Origin: Sphingopyxis macrogoltabida
Lineage (GTDB): Bacteria > Pseudomonadota > Alphaproteobacteria > Sphingomonadales > Sphingomonadaceae
DNA length: 64,000 nt
NCBI RefSeq assembly: GCF_001307295.1
Contig: NZ_CP012700.1
Location: 313,001 to 377,000 of the forward strand
Reading direction: 5' to 3'
Each line of letters starts with the position of its first letter. The first letter of the stretch is position 1. A program made the translations under genes and the position numbers. The notes beneath the pieces were generated by a model, which searched no databases, was not told the origin of the DNA, and saw only the letters and a list, made by a program, of their open reading frames with translations. This document shows, piece by piece, positions 59,998 to 64,000 of this stretch.

Positions 59998-60103
59998 CGC
60001 GTATCGCCGATATCATCCCTTGCCCGGCAAACAAAGCGTGGCGGTTCTTGCACTTGTCCGCCGGACACCCTAAATTCGGGCCTCATCGATTGGAGACTTC
60101 GTC

Positions 60104-60205
60104 ATGGACCGGAACCTGACCGCAACGCAGCCCCGCCTTGCCGCCAGGAAAGTCCATGTCCATGCCATCGATCACCGTTTCCCGTCTCAGTTGGTCCACG
60201 CCTGA
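60104..60205 (+). CDS. Possible leader peptide of the ABC-F gene
   Basis: ATG 60104, preceded by TGGAGAC, opens a 33-codon frame (MDRNLTATQPRLAARKVHVH, then a short tail) that ends at TGA 60203-60205. It overlaps the ABC-F start (60156) in a different frame by 50 bases. ABC-F resistance genes are commonly controlled by translated leaders. Codon bias and real translation are untested, so confidence is low. Confidence 0.3.
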   Translation: MDRNLTATQPRLAARKVHVHAIDHRFPSQLVHA

Positions 60206-61751
60206 CGGCCGCGCCGTCCTTTCGGACCTCGACCTCCAGTTCCCGCCCGAACGTATCGGCATCGTCGGCCGCAACGGCGTCGGCAAATCGACGCTGCTGC
60301 GCCTGCTGACCGGCGAACTCGCGCCGTCCGCCGGCCATATCGCGATCGACGGCAGCGTGGCGATGCTGCGCCAGACGGTACAGGTCGCCGCGGACGAGCA
60401 GGTTGCCGACCTGTTCGGCGCGCGCGCCGGGCTTGCCCTGCTGCGCAAGGCCGAGGCGGGCAGGGCGAGCGTCGACGAGATCGCCGATGCCGACTGGACG
60501 CTCGAAGCGCGGATCGACGAAGCGCTGGCGAATGTCGGCCTGCCCGTGCCGCCCGACACGCCGCTGGCGTCGCTCTCCGGCGGCCAGCGCACGCGCGCCG
60601 CGCTTGCCGGCGCGATGTTCGCGGCGCCCGATTTCCTGCTCCTCGACGAGCCGACCAACAATCTCGATCGCGAAGGCCGCGAAGCGGTGCGCGGGCTGCT
60701 CGACGGCTGGCGCGGCGGCGCGCTCGTCGTCAGTCACGACCGCGAATTACTTGAGGGGATGGATGCGATCGTCGAGCTCACGACGCTTGGCGGCGCGCGT
60801 TACGGCGGTGGCTGGAGCGACTATCGCGCGCGCAAGGATATCGAGGCTGCCGCGGCCGAGGCCGAGCTGGCGGGCGCCGAAAAGGAACTCGGCCGGGTCC
60901 GGCGCCAGGCGCAGGTCACCGCCGAACGGCAGGCACGCCGCGATGCCGGCGGGCGGCGCAAGGCGGCGCGCGGCGACGAGCCCGCGATCCTGCTCGGTAC
61001 GCTGAAGCGCCGCGCCGAGGAAAGCGTCGGCGCCAACCGCCGCCTCGCCGAACGCCAGCGCGGCGAGGCCGAGGCACAGCTTTCCGCCGCCCGCGCGAAG
61101 GTCGAGGTCATCGACCCGCTGTCGGTCGGCCTGCCCTCGACCGGCCTGCCCTCGTCGCGCACCGTGCTGTCGCTCGATCACGTCGGCGCGGGCTATGTCG
61201 AAGGTAGCCCGGTCATCGACGATTTTTCGCTGACCGTGACCGGTCCCGAGCGGGTCGCGATCACCGGCCCCAACGGATCGGGCAAGTCGACTTTGCTCGC
61301 GCTGATCGCCGGAACACTCGCGCCGTGGAGCGGCCATGTCCATGTGCCCGTGCCCTTTGCGCTGTTCGACCAGCGCGTCAGCCTGCTCGACCCGGCGCTG
61401 TCGATTGCCGACAATTTCCTCGTCCGCAATCCGGGCACGACCAACAATGCGTGCCGCGCCGCGCTGGCGCGCTTCCGCTTTCGCGCCGACGCCGCCGACC
61501 GCATTGCGGGAACATTGAGCGGCGGCCAGATGCTGCGCGCCGGGCTCGCCTGTGTCCTCGGTGCGCCGGTGCCGCCGCAACTGCTGATCCTCGACGAGCC
61601 TGCGAACCATCTCGACCTCGATTCGCTGACCGCGGTCGAGACGGGGCTCGCGGCCTATGACGGCGCGCTGCTCGTGGTCAGTCACGACGCCGCGTTCCTC
61701 GATGCGATCGGAATCACGCGCGAGGTGACGATGCCGCACGGCCGCGATTAA
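60156..61751 (+). CDS. ABC-F family ATPase
   Basis: A 531-residue soluble protein with two ATP-binding cassettes and no membrane part: Walker A GRNGVGKST and GPNGSGKST, signatures LSGGQ twice, Walker B LLLDEPTNNLD and LLILDEPANHLD. A charged linker of about 100 residues joins them. ABC-F proteins act on the ribosome, and some confer antibiotic resistance by target protection; this one is not close enough to assign a drug. The ATG at 60156 follows AGGAA. ATG 60162 is an alternative. Confidence 0.92.
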   Translation: MSMPSITVSRLSWSTPDGRAVLSDLDLQFPPERIGIVGRNGVGKSTLLRLLTGELAPSAGHIAIDGSVAMLRQTVQVAADEQVADLFGARAGLALLRKAEAGRASVDEIADADWTLEARIDEALANVGLPVPPDTPLASLSGGQRTRAALAGAMFAAPDFLLLDEPTNNLDREGREAVRGLLDGWRGGALVVSHDRELLEGMDAIVELTTLGGARYGGGWSDYRARKDIEAAAAEAELAGAEKELGRVRRQAQVTAERQARRDAGGRRKAARGDEPAILLGTLKRRAEESVGANRRLAERQRGEAEAQLSAARAKVEVIDPLSVGLPSTGLPSSRTVLSLDHVGAGYVEGSPVIDDFSLTVTGPERVAITGPNGSGKSTLLALIAGTLAPWSGHVHVPVPFALFDQRVSLLDPALSIADNFLVRNPGTTNNACRAALARFRFRADAADRIAGTLSGGQMLRAGLACVLGAPVPPQLLILDEPANHLDLDSLTAVETGLAAYDGALLVVSHDAAFLDAIGITREVTMPHGRD

Positions 61752-61788
61752 GGGATGACAGCCGGTTTCGCCGCGCTACACCAGTGGC

Positions 61789-63195
61789 ATGAAGAAACTG
61801 ATCTCCGCCGCGGCCCTGCTTGCCGTGCTCGCGCCCGCGGCTGCCCAGGCCGCCGATCCCCGCCCCGATCAACTGGCCTTCCGCGAGCTCTACAGTGAGC
61901 TGGTCGAAACCAACACGACGCTGTCGTCGGGCAGTTGCACGCTCGCCTCCGAACGGATGGCGGCGCGGCTCAAGGCGGCGGGTTTTGCCGACGACCAGTT
62001 GACCTTGTTCGCGACGCCCGAGCATCCGAAGGAGGGCGGTCTCGTCGCCGTCTATCCCGGCACCGCCAAGGCGGCGAAACCGATCCTGCTCGTCGCGCAC
62101 ATCGACGTCGTCGAGGCGAAGCGCGAGGATTGGGAGCGCGATCCGTTCAAGCTGATCGAGGAAGGCGGCTATTTCTATGGTCGCGGCACGCTCGACGACA
62201 AGGCACAGGCGGCGGTGTGGGTCGACACGCTGATCCGCTTCAAGCAGCAAGGCTATAAGCCCAAACGCACGGTCAAGCTGGCGCTGACCTGCGGCGAGGA
62301 GACGAACGGCGCGTTCAACGGCGTCGAATGGCTCGCCGCGAACAAGCGCGAGCTGATCGACGCCGAATTCGCGCTCAACGAGGGCGGCGGCGGTGACAGC
62401 GACGGCAAGGGCAAGGTGCTCGGCCAGTCGGTGCAGGTCGGCGAAAAGACCTTCGCCAATTTCCGCCTCGAAACGCGCAACCCCGGCGGGCACAGTTCGG
62501 TGCCGGTGCGCGACAATGCGATCTACCAGCTGTCGCGCGCGCTGACCAAGATCGACGAATATGAATTTCCTGTCGAAATGACCGACGTGACGCGGCGCTT
62601 CGCCGAGGCGGGCGCGGCGCGCGGCGACGAGACAGGCAATGCGATGGCGGCGCTGGCCAAGAATCCGGCCGACAAGGCGGCGCTGGCGATCGTCGACAAG
62701 GATCGTTTCCTCCACGGCAATATCCGCACCACGTGCGTCGCCACGCTGCTCGACGGCGGACATGCGCCCAACGCGCTGCCGCAGCGCGCGAGGGCGAACA
62801 TCAATTGCCGCATCTTCCCCGGCCACAGCATCGAATCGATCAAGGCCGAGCTGGAAAAGGTGATCGGCGATCCCGGCGTCGCCGTCACCCAGCTACCGCC
62901 CAAGCGCCCCGCGCCCCCGGCACCGCCGCTCGATCCGAAGATCATCGGTCCGATGGAAAAGCTCGTCGCCCAATATTGGCCGGGGCTGAAGGTGATCCCG
63001 TCGATGTCCAACGGGTATACCGATGCGACCTTCCTCGGTGCGGTCGGCATTCCGACCTATGGCATCCCGGGAATCTGGGGCGACCCCGACGGCAATGGCG
63101 TCCACGGTCTCAACGAACGCGTCGAGGTGAAAGCGATCTATGTCGGGCGCGATTATATGTTCGACCTTGTGAAGGCCTATGCCGACAAGCCCTGA
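61789..63195 (+). CDS. Secreted M20/M25/M40 metallopeptidase
   Basis: A 468-residue exported zinc peptidase with a signal peptide (ISAAALLAVLAPAAAQA). Zinc and catalytic residues lie in LLVAHIDVVEAKREDW (His, Asp), YGRGTLDDKAQAAVW (bridging Asp), LALTCGEETNGAFNG (base Glu and ligand Glu) and ALNEGGGG. A dimerisation domain with NPGGHSSVPVRDNAIYQLSR follows. Relatives are exported di- or aminopeptidases and carboxypeptidases. It stands alone, 37 bp after the ABC-F gene, with no shared function apparent. Confidence 0.94.
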   Translation: MKKLISAAALLAVLAPAAAQAADPRPDQLAFRELYSELVETNTTLSSGSCTLASERMAARLKAAGFADDQLTLFATPEHPKEGGLVAVYPGTAKAAKPILLVAHIDVVEAKREDWERDPFKLIEEGGYFYGRGTLDDKAQAAVWVDTLIRFKQQGYKPKRTVKLALTCGEETNGAFNGVEWLAANKRELIDAEFALNEGGGGDSDGKGKVLGQSVQVGEKTFANFRLETRNPGGHSSVPVRDNAIYQLSRALTKIDEYEFPVEMTDVTRRFAEAGAARGDETGNAMAALAKNPADKAALAIVDKDRFLHGNIRTTCVATLLDGGHAPNALPQRARANINCRIFPGHSIESIKAELEKVIGDPGVAVTQLPPKRPAPPAPPLDPKIIGPMEKLVAQYWPGLKVIPSMSNGYTDATFLGAVGIPTYGIPGIWGDPDGNGVHGLNERVEVKAIYVGRDYMFDLVKAYADKP

Positions 63196-63231
63196 TACCT
63201 CCGCTCCGGCGCTAGGCCTCGGGCCCGTGCG

Positions 63232-63858
63232 TCAGGCGGCGCGGGCCTTGCGTCCCTTCGCGGCGGCAGCGCGCGCGGCTTTCAGCTCCTCTTCGCCGCA
63301 CAATATGTCCATATAGAGTTCGGCGTTGCGACGGCGCTCGGCAATGCTCTGCCGGACCCCGATCGCATAATAGCCGATCTGGTGGTAATAGAAGACGCGG
63401 GCGCGGATCGCCGCATGCTCCTTGTCGCAGCCGATCGCCTCGAAGAATTTCTGCAGCGTATCGAGCCGCTCGCGGTCGGCGCGTTCGACCGCCCATTCGG
63501 CACGCTTGTCGGCGCGGGCCCATTCGCGCACGGCAAGGTCGAACCGGTAATCATAACCGTCGGATTCGATCAGCCTGCCGATCACGCGATCGAGCCATTC
63601 GATGGCATCGCCCGGGCGCGGCGGCGGCGGATCGTCGGGCAGGAAGCGGCAGCTATTTTCCCAATGCCGGATGATCTGCTCGAAGAATTCGTCGCGATCC
63701 TTGAAATTATGATAAAATCCGCCGCGCGTCACGCCAAGCCGGTTGGCGAGGCGATCGACCTTCAGCCCGGCGATGCCTTCATCGACCAGCGTTCGCTGCG
63801 CGGCCTCGATCCAGTCTTGCACCGTATTTTTCGGCGTGCGTCCAGCCATAGGTTTCAT
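63232..63858 (-). CDS. TetR-family transcriptional regulator
   Basis: A 208-residue regulator. The N-terminal DNA-binding domain has WIEAAQRTLVDEGIAGLKVD, then RLANRLGVTRGGFYHNFKDR (helix-turn-helix), followed by an all-helical ligand domain ending in a basic Ala/Lys tail. Start is ATG 63858 or 63849. The ligand and targets are unknown; its partner may lie beyond the window. Perfect palindromes at 63917-63926 and 63941-63952 in the upstream region may be its operators. Confidence 0.92.
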   Translation of the reverse strand: MKPMAGRTPKNTVQDWIEAAQRTLVDEGIAGLKVDRLANRLGVTRGGFYHNFKDRDEFFEQIIRHWENSCRFLPDDPPPPRPGDAIEWLDRVIGRLIESDGYDYRFDLAVREWARADKRAEWAVERADRERLDTLQKFFEAIGCDKEHAAIRARVFYYHQIGYYAIGVRQSIAERRRNAELYMDILCGEEELKAARAAAAKGRKARAA

Positions 63859-63916
63859 ATTCCCCGTTGCGCCCGCTGTCCGGGCAATCGGACATCGCAC
63901 TTCCCCCATGTCATAT

Positions 63917-63952
63917 TTTCGCGAAACAACAAAGCCGGCGTGCATCGATGCA
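63917..63952. promoter_or_regulatory. Palindromes upstream of TetR gene
   Basis: TTTCGCGAAA (63917-63926) and TGCATCGATGCA (63941-63952) are perfect palindromes 14 bases apart in the AT-richer region upstream of the TetR gene. Either could bind a dimeric repressor. Coding sequence beyond 63952 is not visible. Confidence 0.4.
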
Positions 63953-64000
63953 TGATAATTTCGCAGGCCATCGCGAAATGCCAACGCACTGGCGAGGGCC

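Noticed and set aside
1..64000. CRISPR arrays, rRNA and tRNA genes
   Set aside because: No regularly spaced repeats, no rRNA segments and no convincing cloverleaf were seen.

Overview
This 64 kb window is GC-rich chromosomal DNA of an alphaproteobacterium of the order Sphingomonadales, most like Sphingopyxis. The order call rests on the PhyR/NepR general-stress pair with GGAAC...CGTT promoters, a TorF-type porin, a DUF455 ferritin-like protein, GFA proteins, an M2 dipeptidase and several intergenic palindromes of the kind common in sphingomonads. The genus is inference. I saw no rRNA, tRNA, CRISPR array, prophage or intact insertion sequence.

Layout. 1-1.4 kb is accessory: the C-terminal tip of an RHS-type polymorphic toxin, a low-GC four-helix membrane protein (candidate immunity protein), then a hairpin and a broken REP-associated tyrosine transposase. 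1.5-8.3 kb is regulatory: an ECF sigma factor with its FecR partner, a PAS-GGDEF-EAL-PilZ protein, a hemerythrin-like protein behind a perfect EcfG promoter, tgt, and the divergent nepR/phyR pair. nepR is only 56 codons long. 8.4-15.4 kb is mostly housekeeping: glnE-bcp-DUF455, an M23 peptidase, an A-type Fe-S carrier, xth and a porin. 15.4-18.7 kb has a TIR-transmembrane-toroid protein divergent from creD. 18.8-24.6 kb is a tightly packed five-gene minus-strand operon: a beta-hydroxyacid dehydrogenase, an exported amidohydrolase, a ManA-like isomerase, a Tat-exported FAD oxidoreductase and an FMN hydroxyacid oxidase.

24.7-34.9 kb carries ilvA with a thioesterase, an Rrf2 regulator with a methyltransferase, a PQQ sugar dehydrogenase lipoprotein, lipid genes (DUF1295, acyltransferase) and a ferredoxin-NADP reductase pair behind a Fur-like site. 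35.1-41.5 kb has parC, a second GGDEF-EAL protein and the cca-nudix-DUF1285 operon. 41.5-50.7 kb holds intergenic repeats, folB with a pteridine-reductase-like SDR, an aldehyde dehydrogenase, SMP-30/GlcG/VIT proteins, and a HAD gene behind a LiuR-like palindrome. 50.7-64 kb has an M2 dipeptidase, a GFA/DsbA-type isomerase operon divergent from a MarR-EmrA-EmrB efflux operon, a CorA transporter, RlpA, an ABC-F protein with a possible leader peptide, an M20 peptidase and a TetR regulator.

The strongest new observations are: (1) a coherent general-stress module, with an easily missed nepR, interleaved divergent EcfG-type promoters and a perfect EcfG promoter for the hemerythrin gene; (2) the TIR-TM-toroid protein; (3) palindromic elements of three different families nested inside the same outer flanks at three loci; (4) operator calls that decide start codons or assign regulons (MarR, Rrf2, LiuR-like, Fur-like); and (5) the toxin/immunity fragment at the left edge. 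All functions are read from sequence motifs and family knowledge; no database search was run.
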